The position numbers were made by a program, and so were the translations under genes. This document shows, one piece after another, positions 1 through 11,315 of a DNA stretch of 64,000 nt. Below the pieces are notes generated by a model, which did not search any database, was not told the origin of the DNA, and worked only from the letters and a program-made list of their open reading frames with translations. The stretch spans positions 1-64,000 of the forward strand of contig JALQBC010000041.1 in the NCBI GenBank assembly GCA_023375675.1, in the 5' to 3' direction. The stretch's first letter is position 1. Each line of letters begins with the position of its first letter. The DNA is from Cytospora piceicola. Its lineage: Eukaryota; Ascomycota; Sordariomycetes; Diaporthales; Cytosporaceae.

Positions 1-625
1 TAAAAGTATATATATTAAGCTTAAAAGCGGTTTTAAAACCGCTTTTTATTAAGTAACTATAGTTTTATTTATTAAAAGTATATATATTAAGCTTAAAAGC
101 AGTTTTAAAACCGCTTTTTATTAAGTAACTATAGTTTATTTAATTTAATATATTTATTAAGTTTTTAAACTTATTAATAATAAGTTTAAAAGCGGTTTTA
201 AAACCGCTTTATATTAAATAACTATAGTTAAATTAAATTTAAGTTTATATATTAATTTTAAAAACAGTTCTTTAACTATTTTATATTAAATAACTATAGC
301 TTTATATATTTTATATATATATTAAAATATTAAAATGTTATATATTAAGCTTTATTATAGTAATATAACTACTTTTTATTAAATAACTTAGTTTTATTTT
401 ATTATATATATATATATATTATTATTTATATAAATAAATTAAATATATAATATATTAAATTTAAAATATATTTTAAAAACGTATTTTAAAGTTAATATAT
501 TATATATTGAATTTATTTAATTATATATATACTTAAGAAAACTATATTTAATTTAATTATATTTAATTATATTTTAATTAATTTTAATAGTATTTATTTA
601 CTTAAGTTAATATAATACTATTACT
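1..625. repeat. AT-rich degenerate tandem repeat block (RIP-like)
   Basis: Almost pure A/T sequence that stops abruptly near 625, where normal GC content begins. A unit of about 72 bases starts at 1 and again at 73; each unit holds a palindrome AAAAGCGGTTTT/AAAACCGCTTTT and ends in TTAAGTAACTATAG. Further, more decayed copies are recognisable near 180, 255 and 350. Units 1 and 2 differ in the palindrome by one transition (GCGG versus GCAG). Strong AT bias with transition-type decay is what repeat-induced point mutation leaves in ascomycetes. No reading frame survives. It is probably the edge of a larger AT-rich block extending left of the window. Confidence 0.8.
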
Positions 626-3600
626 TTTCTGTAATTTTGCTTCAGTTTTGCCTTTGTCAATTGTGCGTACCTCGATTTGTGCGTCTGCCCCGCCAAAAGC
701 ATCGGGATCTCTGTCGGGTCAGCCGAGCGCACAGTGGGGCGTCAGCTCAACTTCCATTTGGGCAGTTACGAAAGTACGAAGGTACGAAAGTACATGCAAG
801 TGTGTGTGTCCGGGGTTGTGTCTAGACCATTCTAGAGTCGGTCCGTGCACCTGCTATCTGAGGTTGATGTCGAGAGATCTCAACACCGGAATTGTCTTGA
901 CTGTCCTGCCCGTCTTGACAGTTGCAACGTGATTGACAAGACGATATATGGATCCTACGTTCAAGGGAGATGCAATCGTCCTTGTCGATAAGAAGGAGAA
1001 GGGGATCATCAAGCAAGACAGCTGGAGGACAAGGGACAAAGTAAGTGAATCGGGAGGGAGCCTGTTTCCAACCCACCTTCCAAAGGGTCCCGGCAAGTTG
1101 GGCCACATGCTTCGGATCTCGTTCAGCTCGAGGCTCATCACCCGCCGCACGCCCGCCACGGATCTACCCATCCGAAAGAGCTTGTGACCTCTCGTGACCT
1201 GCCAGGCACAAAACTAAATAACCTGAATAATGCTACTTCATTCGTTATCTCAAGCGCCTGGCGACTACCAGTTCCAAGGACTATCGGGACGGACTGGTCG
1301 ACATGGGATATCCACAAATGCCCAACTGGCCACAATTTTCTCCCGTGTCTTTTTTGCCGCTGCCGCTGCCACTGCCACTGCCACTGTCACCACCGCCACC
1401 GATGCCTCGGCCTGCTTCTTCCCCACGATAATTTTTAAACTTCAGCGGCCCCACGAATCCCCCAGAACCTACGTGGTCTCGTGATATCCACCACCGGCCC
1501 GTTTCTGCTCTTAGAATGAAGCCAACGAGGGAAAAGGACCCCACAACATCTCGGCCTTTCTGCGGACCTTCTTCCCCAGATCCACTCGCCAAGAGGAGAG
1601 GGTACCTTTTGCTTTTACCCCACGGGGATTTCCTCCCGCTGGCAACGATGAACACGTGAACCGCGCGTGGCCAATATCGTCACCACTTTTGCCGAGGTCA
1701 TTAATAATCATCTTTCTTTGTTGCTCATCAGCGGCCGAGAACCGAGCGGGCCTTGACGCCAAACCGAGGGGGTCTTAGAGATCGCGCTCCATGGTCCGTG
1801 ACGCCGGGCTCGAAGTCCTTCGAACCTGTGCGCATTAGTTCAGTGCCTGACCCAGCAGTCTGGGCGGGCTTGAGTCGTGGTTCCCGGCTGTCTGTCACCC
1901 CAAGAACCCAAAGATTGCACTGGCGGCTGGGCCGAATGAGACCACCTAGCCCTTAGCCCCCTTTAACCTTTTGCCCCTCCGTCCCTCATTGCAACGTCAG
2001 CCACTACCCTGGAGTATAGGACTCCATCGCTCGCCAAGGTCGGCATGATGAGGTTGCTGCTGCTCTAGCCTGTGGTTGAAGTAGTGAGAACTTAGGGCAG
2101 GGGAAGTAGGTGTCGGTCGGGTCTGCCCGAGAGCACGTTACTCACGTCCCATTCTGCGATTCTTATGCACCATGCCTGGTTTAGAGTTCTCTGCTTTGTA
2201 TTTCTCATCTAATGTTTTTGGGTTTGCATACTCTGTTGGGAATATCTACTATGTATCATACAGGTGGCTCAACGTCTCACCCCCGGCCGAGTCGCCATGT
2301 TCATCAGAGCCGGTCGTGCCTTGTCACTCAATTGAAGGTCTGTGACCTTTAATCGGTGTGGTCCATTGCCCAACGCCATGATGGGTTGACGAAATGATAG
2401 GGCCTCTCTTCCTAGCAAGCCCTTGGCCCTCTTTCTTGCCCCCCTGGCTAGCTCTCGGTGTTTACTCGGCCAGGAGCACAAGCCACATGCGTACAAAGCC
2501 ACGTATTCCTCTTCCAAGCTCCGGCCAGACTTACTGCAACAGGACTGTCTCGGACTGTAAACCCAGGTCTGACAGGCTTGCCTACGGGCCGAAGGCGAAG
2601 ACGGCGGGATTCTGCACGTCCTGAAACTGATTTCACCTCTGTGAGACCGCTGTGGTTACTTCTGGGCTGTGTTGGTGTCGTACCCGGGTTGATTGATTTG
2701 TATTTCCAGTCAAGCTCTGTTGCACTCGCTTGGCCTTGCAGGGCCAGGACGATTGCGCCTGTGTCGGTTTGTGATGCTTTGCTCCTTGTCTTGTTGGGTG
2801 GTATCAACCGGAGTCAAGATTTCGTCATGGTGGTCTGTTGCACATACGTTTCCGCAGACTTTTTTTTCTCTTTCTTTTCGGGCTACCTAGGTACCCCTGG
2901 AGGGCGGTATATATTCCGTCCCTCTACTTGGTCATGTCAGTTTGAGAGGAGACAACCTCATTCCCCTCAAGTGCTGGTATCCCATCCATCTCACATCTCG
3001 GTTTCTTGCATTTCTTGGACCGATATAGCGTCGATGAATCGTGATTTGTTCCTGCAGCAAGCCTCTGTTTGTTTATTATGGGGTCAGACTAAACATGCCG
3101 GCGCTGTACTACATAGCAATGTATACTACGGACAGCCGACCCGAGCTAGTGCTTACAAAAGCAAAGTCCATAACCAGGAAGAGTGATTAGTTGGGGTTTA
3201 TCCGGAACCAGAACGTTTACGACAGCGTCCACAACCAAGCCTCGGCACCTGGTGCGGTCAGCATCCTTTAAGAAGCTCCATCGTTGTTGCTCGGCCCTTA
3301 ATATAAGTAGACTGGTTTCCCATGCCTGGTGATGTCTACCAGATCTGTGCTTGAGCCACCAGATACTGGCTGCTTGATTCGTAGTGTTTCCCTCAATCTG
3401 CTGGGTAGGTCCAACAACCTTTTCTTGTATCATCAGTTCTATCTGTAGGCCGACCATCTCACAGAGACGGCCGAGTTGCGTACAAAGATATAAGAAGATG
3501 CCCTTTTCGACCTCAAAGTACTCACGGCGTCTACATACACGTCTAGACTTATCGATGAAAAGGGAACACGAAAAGGTTTCAGTGCATTCACAATTCGAAT

Positions 3601-4621
3601 GATGAAGTATTCATCACCCAGGTTAAGGTACTTCGGCTTCGCAGTTCGACTATGCACCTGGTCGATGTGTAGCTGATTGCATGGAAGGCAACCTACCAAC
3701 CGACTAACGGCAATGAACTCCGGTCATAGCTCTGTTTCGAGCGTACTATGCGCATTATTCTGCCATTCTATCGTATCAGACAAGCTGCGGAACAATGATT
3801 AGCGTTTCTGTCACAACCCTATGCGCACCTTGACACCATATAAACATTATTGCCCGCTACTTTTACTGTACATATATTTGCCTTCTCTTGGTGCAACAAC
3901 AAATTATTCTACCACGAACCATGGCTCCGATGCAGCGCCGTGACAATATCAGACTAGGAACTAGAAGGGGCCAGTGGTCCAGACACTTCTGTTTTGAGAT
4001 GCAGGTGCTTTGGAGACAAACTCGCAAAGGATGATCACCACCAGTCATACCGGCCATTGGTGGCTCGGGACATCTGGAGTTTCGAGAAACATTGAAAGTT
4101 CTCTCCGCCGTGCTTTTGACCAGGAGCAGCTCCGCATGACCGAGCGAATGATTAAAGCCAACCCGGCCCCCCTTTCCCACCGTGCCATACACATTTGAAC
4201 CGGACTGCAGCAAAAGCCTCATTAAGGAGAATGATATTGCCGGATAAGGACGCGTAGTGGGAGTTAACGGGCCGGGACAATAGACATGTCTATGCTGACC
4301 AACCTCTACCCCAAAGAACAGGGCACGGGCGAGCACACGGACAGTTTCCGGACTAAAGTGCTAAAAAATAGAATCTAGGCTCCGTTAGCATCTAGCACAG
4401 ATATGTATCCCAATCGCCTGAACGAAATAGAGACCTCGGGCTTATTATACAACTATATATTTCATTCCAACTTGAGCTTGAAACCCCCCAGGTTGGCCAG
4501 TGAGGTCCACGGGCTCCACACTTAGACTTAAAAATAGGAGAGCTATTAGCACTTGAACTCGACCAGTAAAAGCAATGCTACTTGGAATATAGTTATCAAG
4601 TTTGCTTAGCTTATTATCACA
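626..4621. other. Intergenic stretch without a supported gene
   Basis: About 4 kb of normal-composition DNA. Open frames exist on both strands (the longest about 240 codons on + at 2458-3186) but they overlap each other, lack recognisable domains and show no coding-type third-position bias. A CTGCCA/CTGCCG hexamer microsatellite lies at about 1355-1400, and one copy of the dispersed palindrome TACCTAGGTA at 2884-2893. I see nothing else I can name. Confidence 0.55.
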
Positions 4622-4693
4622 GCCCCCTTGGCCAAGGGGTAAGGCGTCGCACTTGTAATGCGAAGATCGGTTGTTCAAATCAGCCAGGGGGCA
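4622..4693 (+). tRNA. tRNA-Thr (anticodon UGU)
   Basis: A complete cloverleaf can be folded by eye. The acceptor stem is GCCCCCT paired with AGGGGGC, with discriminator A at 4693. The D arm is GCC/GGC around AAGGGGTAA. The anticodon stem is TCGCA/TGCGA with loop CTTGTAA, giving anticodon TGT. The variable loop is AGATC. The T arm is GGTTG-TTCAAAT-CAGCC. There is no intron. A TTTT run at 4715-4718, about 22 bases downstream, can serve as the Pol III terminator. The anticodon reads ACA threonine codons. Confidence 0.95.
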
Positions 4694-5383
4694 CTAGCGC
4701 CTATGCGCGTATACTTTTGTCGCGAGCCGCTTCATCTTTTTGATCATTCAGTGCAATCGATTGTTATGTTGATGCGATTTGTGTTTCGGAGCGGAAGATA
4801 ATAAGTGTATTTCTTTCATGGCTGCTATCTGGGGGACAGGGCCAATTCAGACAACAAGTCGGTGAGTTGTTCTGATTCGTTCATGGGTCAGTTTCAGTCG
4901 AGCTTCTTCTCTTTCCCCTATTTATTCATCATGAATACCGTTCCTTCTCTTATTGCCTAATCGATGGGTAATATCACCTCCCAAGTTGGCTGTGCGTAAC
5001 CATCGTTCCTGGTGTTTGGCATGCTCGTCTCTTTCGGCCTAGAATAGCCCATGTTCACGGATGTCGAAGTCTGCAGCGTTGGTTTGCGAGAATGGCTGGC
5101 TCGTAGCGAGGAAAAAAAAAAGGTTACGTGGTGAATCAGTTACCGAGAAGACTGAGAGATTATGATTTGGATACCTCTCATGCATCGCCGTATGTGAGAC
5201 GTTGACTGGTGGTTGGATATCAGTTTATCATTATCCAGGCTCTATGCGCATAGCCCTTCTCCAAGTCCTAACGGTGCTCCCGAGCCTCCATCCTGGGGAC
5301 ATATTGACAGATGTGTCATCATACCTACTTAAAACCTTCCACAGCGTGCTATCTTGCATCACCATATCTTATTCTCAAACCTC
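4694..5383. other. Intergenic, nothing recognised
   Basis: About 690 bases between the tRNA and the 3' end of the oxidoreductase gene. It has a short poly-A run near 5111 and probably contains the 3' UTR of the minus-strand gene. No coding or RNA feature is supported. Confidence 0.5.
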
Positions 5384-6736
5384 TCACTTGGTCCACTGGG
5401 GCACCACCTTCTTCAAGAAGTTCATAAACTTGAACAGCCCCACGGCATACTCGACGCTCCCCTCCGGGTCCACCACCTTCTGCGGGAACGCGATGCCGGC
5501 CCCGTGCAGCCCGGGTATCCTCACCCCGGAGTCCGCATCCTCAAACGCCCCCGTCGCGTGGTCGAACCGCGGCGCCACCTTCCTCCCCTCGACCCTCAGC
5601 TCCGGCAGCGGGTCGCGGCCGTACCCGATGGCCTGGCACGCGTGCGTGCAGTCGGCCATCTCGCGCGCGTACGCCTCGGCCTCGGCCTCGGCGCCGCGGC
5701 CCGTGGCGACCTTGACGAGGTGCGCCGAGACGGGCGAGGACGGCAGCGCGCCCTCCTCGAGGTTCTGCCGCGCCCACACGGCCACCTCCCCCTTGAGGCC
5801 CGTGTTGTCCCGCTTGATCCAGCCGTCGCGCTCCTCGGCGTAGCGGAGCGGGTGCCGGGTGAACCACTTGATGCGCAGCCGGGGGTGCGTGCTCGCCGCG
5901 AGGTTGGAGAGGTTGCGCAGGACGAGGATGGCCGAGTGCGAGGCGCCGACGACGGCGACCTGCGCGGGCTGGTCGGCGGGGAGCGTCTGGGACAGGATGG
6001 TGGGCGAGAGGGCCGTGTCGAGGCTGATGTCGGCCAGGTGGGTGACGGGAAGGGGCCCGCTGATGGGCGAGGAGCCGGTGCAGAGGACGAGCTTGCTGGC
6101 GTCGACCTGGGTGGGCTGGGATGACGAGTCGGCTGGTGAGATTGACACGGTCCAGGTTGAGTTTGACCATGCGGCGTCCGTGACCTTGCCTTGCTGCTTG
6201 AACACTCCCCTTCCTTCATCGAGACCCTTGGTCAGCATCAGACACATATCGGCCGCTTGTGCGATGTGACATGTCTTTTCCGGGTCCAGGCTCAAGAGGT
6301 GGCTCATCGCGTTCGGCTCAGGGGTCTCCTTGGCGATGGACCGGAAAGCCTCGACTCCTTCGGCATATTTGGTGAAGAATTTGACTTTTGTGTTGGAAGG
6401 CACCTCACGGTAACGCTTGTTGAGCCTACCACCGTCAAACAGTTCGTCGACCCATAATATGGGGCCCTTCTGCAGCTCCAATAGGTTGCCAACGACTCCG
6501 ATACCACCGGCCCCTGCTCCGACGACGACGGCCTCGTACTTCCTGTCACTGGAGTACATTCGCGTCCACCCCTGTGGACCGTGGAATTGACGTGGAGGAG
6601 TAATGCTACCCATCTTTGCTACTTGTGCCGAGGAGATTCTGCTGGTTGATCTCACACTGATGATGGTCGAAAAACATCGGTTTTGACGGCTCCCCATCCT
6701 TATCAGGAGGGGAGCCAAGGGTGTTATGAGGACCAT
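5384..6736 (-). CDS. FAD/NAD(P)-dependent oxidoreductase, single exon
   Basis: The product is 450 residues. A first dinucleotide-binding motif [11 protein letters not shown] lies at about residues 70-80 (FAD fold), a second [11 protein letters not shown] at about 260-270 (NAD(P) fold), and an LVLCTGS segment at about 216-222 matches the ATG-type motif that links the two domains in flavin monooxygenases and pyridine nucleotide-disulfide oxidoreductases. This two-Rossmann layout is that of fungal FMO-like or ornithine-hydroxylase-like enzymes; the substrate cannot be told. The N terminus before residue 60 is rich in Arg, Ser and Thr with few acids, like a mitochondrial presequence. Later starts are possible at M14, M42 or M60. 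No intron is needed, and the strong GC3 bias supports coding. It sits alone, convergent with nothing nearby. Confidence 0.85.
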   Translation of the reverse strand: MVLITPLAPLLIRMGSRQNRCFSTIISVRSTSRISSAQVAKMGSITPPRQFHGPQGWTRMYSSDRKYEAVVVGAGAGGIGVVGNLLELQKGPILWVDELFDGGRLNKRYREVPSNTKVKFFTKYAEGVEAFRSIAKETPEPNAMSHLLSLDPEKTCHIAQAADMCLMLTKGLDEGRGVFKQQGKVTDAAWSNSTWTVSISPADSSSQPTQVDASKLVLCTGSSPISGPLPVTHLADISLDTALSPTILSQTLPADQPAQVAVVGASHSAILVLRNLSNLAASTHPRLRIKWFTRHPLRYAEERDGWIKRDNTGLKGEVAVWARQNLEEGALPSSPVSAHLVKVATGRGAEAEAEAYAREMADCTHACQAIGYGRDPLPELRVEGRKVAPRFDHATGAFEDADSGVRIPGLHGAGIAFPQKVVDPEGSVEYAVGLFKFMNFLKKVVPQWTK

Positions 6737-8184
6737 CCTGGATCAGCCGTTATGGGACCCTCCTTCCCCTTTCCCCCTGAGACCGGGCAGCGTACAGGCA
6801 CCTGAGCCCGTGTCAGGATTCAAGTCGGCGAACAGCGGTCTGACGGAAAGGTCCCCCGCGCCGATGCGTGTTCCAGGAAATCCGGAGCTGATTTGATAAT
6901 CGGGACCCGATGCCGATTTGGTGGTATTTGGAGACGTATATCCGTGTTCCTCCAACAAGATGGGCTGTTTTTCAGGGGGAGGACGCGTCGTATCAAGCAG
7001 TCCTGATTGTGATTTGCAAGACTTGCTGCAGATGTCGTGATCAGTCCGCGACTGACCATTTCTCCCATTAACCAGCTTGGTCACGTGGAGATAAGATTAA
7101 CGGGGAACAAGTGGACTGACTGACTGACTACTGTACTGTATGTATTATACTGCAATGATCGATCCTGCGTCGACCAAACCCACCTGCCCACCTCTTGCCC
7201 GATATTTTCTCCAGTCTTTTCTCCTTGTCCACTCGTCATGCATCTGATGATAAGCTTGCCTGCTTGCTCGGTTGCTTTTTCCTTGGGACTGCAGCGTTGA
7301 TTGGCGAACCTTGAGAGACTAAATAACCCGCCATTTAGCGTGTCCGGCCCAACACTAACACCTTTTGCTGAGTGTGCAACCAGAGTCTGTTACGGGTCCG
7401 GCAGTGGAGACTATCTATCTGGACGCGTGGAAGGCCCAGAGAAATATTCCGTGAGCTCTGGACCATACGCTGTGGACTTTCCGTACGAGGTCTCTTCGGG
7501 ATTTATATGACAGGATCCATACACATCCTCGAGGACGCGACTGGTGGCGCGCGTTCTCCTTCAATCGTCGTTGACGGAGCAAGGATGTCTTCCTCAGGGG
7601 TCAACCGCAATGTGGATGTTGATATTAATCAGTCTCATTTTTATTCTATTTTGAATAGAAGGTCATCACTTATGATCCCCTGGACTTGTTCTGTTCACCA
7701 CTGGGAAACCAGAGCTCGTCTTATACCCGTCCGCTTCCGGATTACCGTAAATCAAACCGCGACAAGGCTGTCCCACAAGGAAGCCGTTGACGTTAGAGTG
7801 AATCTGGATTCATTCCCAGAACCTGGGGCAGCTTTACCTGCCCTTTTGACTTCAAGGTTTACTCTTGGGTTGGCTGCTTGGGAATCTACCTAAGCCGGGA
7901 CAAATCATTTTGCCTCGTCTTCCAGGGCTGGTATCATTTGTTGGATCTTGTCGCTGCACATCATTGCCTTCGACCAGTATATTCAGACGACTCCTGGTCA
8001 ATGTTGCACTCCACTTAAAGTCTCTTGCCACCGATACTGAAGCGCAGAAACGGAATGGTCAGAAAGCCGGAAGATCTCGCTTCTATCTGCAAAGTCTATA
8101 TGAATGCAAGGAAGTAAGTCTCGCCTGTTCGATATGACCAGTACGGCGCCAGAAATTGCGAATTGGGTCTCAAGAATACTAAAT
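6737..8184. other. Intergenic between two minus-strand genes
   Basis: About 1.45 kb. It holds the presumed promoter of the oxidoreductase (right of 6736) and the 3' flank of the next gene. A run of GACT repeats is at about 7116-7130. A plus-strand open frame of 173 codons (7372-7893) has no recognisable domain and ordinary non-coding composition, so it is not called. Confidence 0.5.
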
Positions 8185-9921
8185 TTACAACTCATCGACA
8201 TGACCTCGTTCCACATCATCAACTTCAGCCATGGCGACGACTCCCCCATCATTTCGCCAGTTTCTTTGCCCAGCCCAACTCGGGTCCTCCCTCTTCTCAA
8301 GCGCATACACAATCTCCTTTCTCAAAGTCTCCAGGTCCATATTCTCGTCCAAAACCCTCTTGACATCTACCAAAATCGTGCCGCTTCCCAGTATGCTCCA
8401 CCGATCTTTCCAGGCGTCGTTCTCCCACTCCCTGTGCTCTTCTGCCAAAGCCCGCCAGGCGTCTTCCGGGACGGCAGTGGCTGCCATTTTGGCTTCCATA
8501 TACTGTCTATGTAGTCTCGTCTCTTGGTCCTTGTCCTTGATCAGGGCCTCCAATTCCGAAATCCGCTTTTCTTCGGCCCATCTCCTGTGCTCGTAGAGAC
8601 TTTTGAGTTCCTCTTCTGACACCCCGGCCCAGCCTTGACCCGAATAGCGACCGGTCCGCTTTCCAAGAGCCTCGAGATCAGACATGCGGAATTCGAGCTC
8701 AGTCTGTAGTCTGGCTTGATCATCGGACCATCTCTGTGCAGGGGGCTTATGGTCTTCCAGCGCCATCTCCATCCTGCTCTCGAGTTGCCGTCGGTCGTGG
8801 TCCGCAAGCTGTTCGGCCTCATGAGCGAGCTTATACTTGGCGTCCACGAAGTCGATTCGTCTCTCAATGCGAGATCTTTCACCCGCCATGACGTTGTAGA
8901 GCTGGTCCAGGGGCGCATAAGCCTTTTGGGCTTCAACTGTGCCTTCATGCGACGGCGCGTTGTAGTCATACTTGTCGCCTCCTTCGGCCCGCAACTTGTC
9001 GAAAAGCAGGGGGTTAAACTTGTCTGGCCAGCCACACACCTCGTACAATTGTTTATAATTTCTATACCGCTTATCGTCCCACTCCTCGGGCTCAGGCCCG
9101 TACAGACCGCCAGGAATCCACTCAAGTGTCTTGAACCTTCCAATAATGTCTTTGAGGAACTCTACTGCAGGACGGCTGGGATATTGCCTCAGGTCGAACA
9201 CGTTTGTATACTGGTGGTCCTTAAGCGTGTGCTCCTCAGGAACGTCCCGGAACACCGGGTCTGTAGACCCGCCCAGCTGGTCGATCAGCCACATCTCCCA
9301 CGTCTTGGTGTCCAGCACCAACACACTGCCGTGATTGCCCACATTGCTAAGCGTTGCATACCACGGTCGCATGTATGGTCCCCTCTCGTGGTCCCAGCCC
9401 CTCTCGTCGGCATCCTCGGCCCTGAACTCCGGCGCGAGGTCGGGGTCCAGTTCTTCGATGCCATAAAACGGGTTCACGATCGTCTGGAACCAGGTTCCGT
9501 TCATGTTCCAGTTTCCCCGGAGGTCGTCCAGGAACTCGCCCCACTTGAGGAACTCTCCGGAATCGCTGCCAAAGTTCCAGTTGATATCGGAGTTCTCGTT
9601 TCGGTAGGGGATCATTTGCCACAGGTCGACCACATCCTTGGACACGCCGTACCTGGCTGGTTGGGTCAGGTTCAGGGGTAGGTGCTTGTGTGGTGGGTAA
9701 GAGACGGAAGCGGCTGGTAGGTAGCGCATGTCGATGAATAGGCCGAATAACTCCGTTAGGAGGGAGGCTATTTCTTTAACCCTTGGGTGTGGGTTGGTAG
9801 GATGAATAGGCGAGAATGTGGACGGATCGACAGCCGTATAAACGCCAAGGAGAGGAGGGGACATCATTGAGGATGATGGCAGAATGAGAGTGAGAAATCG
9901 TTTTACGGTTAGCATCCTCAT
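8185..9921 (-). CDS. Hypothetical protein, possible SUKH (SMI1/KNR4)-like core with C-terminal coiled coil
   Basis: About 578 residues from the ATG at 9921; ATGs at 9915 and 9867/9864 are alternatives. The N-terminal part is hydrophobic. The central part (roughly residues 90-270) has the order loosely expected of SMI1/KNR4 domains: a helix ending DLWQMIPYR, a Trp-rich stretch, then a strand NVGNHGSVLVLDTKTWEMW, and a later helix RPAVEFLKDIIGRF. I see this by pattern only, so the family call is tentative. The last 250 residues are charged and rich in Glu, Arg and Leu, typical of a long coiled coil. A TATA-like element lies about 56 bases upstream of the first ATG. The gene is a single exon. 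Function is unknown; in fungi SMI1/KNR4 relatives are regulatory scaffold proteins. Confidence 0.75.
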   Translation of the reverse strand: MRMLTVKRFLTLILPSSSMMSPPLLGVYTAVDPSTFSPIHPTNPHPRVKEIASLLTELFGLFIDMRYLPAASVSYPPHKHLPLNLTQPARYGVSKDVVDLWQMIPYRNENSDINWNFGSDSGEFLKWGEFLDDLRGNWNMNGTWFQTIVNPFYGIEELDPDLAPEFRAEDADERGWDHERGPYMRPWYATLSNVGNHGSVLVLDTKTWEMWLIDQLGGSTDPVFRDVPEEHTLKDHQYTNVFDLRQYPSRPAVEFLKDIIGRFKTLEWIPGGLYGPEPEEWDDKRYRNYKQLYEVCGWPDKFNPLLFDKLRAEGGDKYDYNAPSHEGTVEAQKAYAPLDQLYNVMAGERSRIERRIDFVDAKYKLAHEAEQLADHDRRQLESRMEMALEDHKPPAQRWSDDQARLQTELEFRMSDLEALGKRTGRYSGQGWAGVSEEELKSLYEHRRWAEEKRISELEALIKDKDQETRLHRQYMEAKMAATAVPEDAWRALAEEHREWENDAWKDRWSILGSGTILVDVKRVLDENMDLETLRKEIVYALEKREDPSWAGQRNWRNDGGVVAMAEVDDVERGHVDEL

Positions 9922-9976
9922 CGATATGGGTGTGTTGATGACGAACCCGTTCACCCGGATATGTATGAGTGGTGGT

Positions 9977-9986
9977 GCTTATATAC
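9977..9986 (-). promoter_or_regulatory. TATA-like element
   Basis: On the minus strand this reads GTATATAAGC, about 56 bases upstream of the ATG at 9921. The spacing suits a core promoter with a very short leader and supports the 9921 start or one of the in-frame ATGs just after it. Confidence 0.5.
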
Positions 9987-10192
9987 GGGGGGATGACATC
10001 TCACATATGCATGTCTGGTTGTGCAGCTGCGGCGCAGCATAAGCTTAAAACTTCGGGACAGGACTGATGCACTAATCCAATTCAGGAATAACTTCGATTG
10101 TTATATGGGTCGGCCCACTCAAGGCCTAGACACCTGGGGTATTGTATTTCTCTCCATCCTCACACCGTCTCTCTTCGTCTCTCCTTTATCAT

Positions 10193-11315
10193 TTAAGCGT
10201 CCGAAATCTTCAGCACAGCCTTGCCGAAGTTCTCGCCCGACAGCAGACCGACGAAACCCTGGGCGGCATTGTCGAGACCGTCTGTGACGCTCAGCTTCGC
10301 CTTGAAGGTGCCCTCGTGGAGCCACTTCTGCATCTTCTCCTGGTGCTCTGCGCCGTAGACTGGTCCGAACTTGGGGTCGCCAACGATGAAACCCTCAATT
10401 GTGAGCCTCTTCATGAAGAGGTAGACCAAGTTCTTGACGCCGTAACGCTCAGCTGGGTTCTTAATGTTGTACTGGGAGATCTATAGTCCGCACTGTTAGC
10501 AAGACGCCCTCGAGAAGAGTCCCAGGTGGTGATCAACAACTTACCATTCCACAGGCAACAACACGGCCCCATGGGTTCAGTGCCTCAAGAGCCGCATCCA
10601 GTGTCTCACCGCCGACGTTCTCATAGTAGATATCAATTCCGTTGGGAGCGAGCCTCTTCAGCGCGTCCGCGGCAGACTCCTTCTTGTAGTTGGTACCGGC
10701 ATCGAAACCGAGCTCCTTGGTGATGAACTCCAGCTTCTCGTCCGAGCCCACGGAGCCGATGACCGTCAGGCCCTCGTGCTTGGCAATCTGACCAACGACC
10801 TGGCCGACGGCGCCGGCGGCACTGCTGATGAAAATGGTCTCGCCCTTCTTGGGCTGGCCGATCTTGTACAGACTGGACCAGGCGGTCAGGCCGGGCATGC
10901 CCAGCTGGCCGACGAAGAGTGCCAGGTCAAGGTTGTATGGGTTGTGGATCTTGGTGCACCGGCCGCCCTCGATGAGCTCCTTCTGGACGTAGGCGTACTC
11001 GGCGATAGGGACGTAGGCGACGACCAGGTCGCCCTCCTTGAAGTCGGGGTTGTCGGACTTGACAACCTTTGAGGCACAGCTGTTGACGATGGGCCCGTCG
11101 AGCTCGAAGGCGGGGACGTAGGACTTGGTGCCTGACTCCCTCATGCGGCCTCGCATGTAAGGGTCGAAGCTTGCGTACACGTTCTTCACGATCAGACCTC
11201 CCTTAGGGGGGGTCTCCAGGTCGATGGTCCGGCTCTCGGTGACGAGATGCTCGCCCGCGACGGGGAGGGCATTGGGGATCTTCTTGAAGATGAAGGTCTT
11301 GTTGGGGGTAGACAT
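10193..11315 (-). CDS. Zinc-independent MDR oxidoreductase, prostaglandin reductase/LTB4 dehydrogenase type
   Basis: CDS is complement(join(10193..10480, 10545..11315)), 352 residues, the usual length for this family. The 64-base intron has a GTAAGT donor and CTATAG acceptor and falls in phase 0 after residue 257. Diagnostic features are the SFDPYMRGRM segment near residues 49-58, LGMPGLTAW near 138-146, the nucleotide-binding SSAAGAVGQVVGQIA near 164-178 and IYYENVGGE near 229-237. No structural zinc-binding cysteine lobe is present, as expected for NADP-dependent 2-alkenal or prostaglandin reductases (CurA group). It likely reduces alpha,beta-unsaturated carbonyls in the cytosol, often a detoxification role. 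The start was chosen as the ATG at 11315 because the 28 codons upstream are low-complexity leader. Confidence 0.93.

Noticed and set aside
2458..3186. Plus-strand frame of 242 codons
   Set aside because: Composition is not coding-like, it overlaps frames on the other strand, and I recognise no motif.
5541..6219. Arg/Pro-rich and Arg/His-rich minus-strand frames inside the oxidoreductase gene
   Set aside because: These are out-of-frame readings of its GC-rich coding sequence.
7372..7893. Plus-strand frame of 173 codons
   Set aside because: No domain, no codon bias, and no splice or promoter support.
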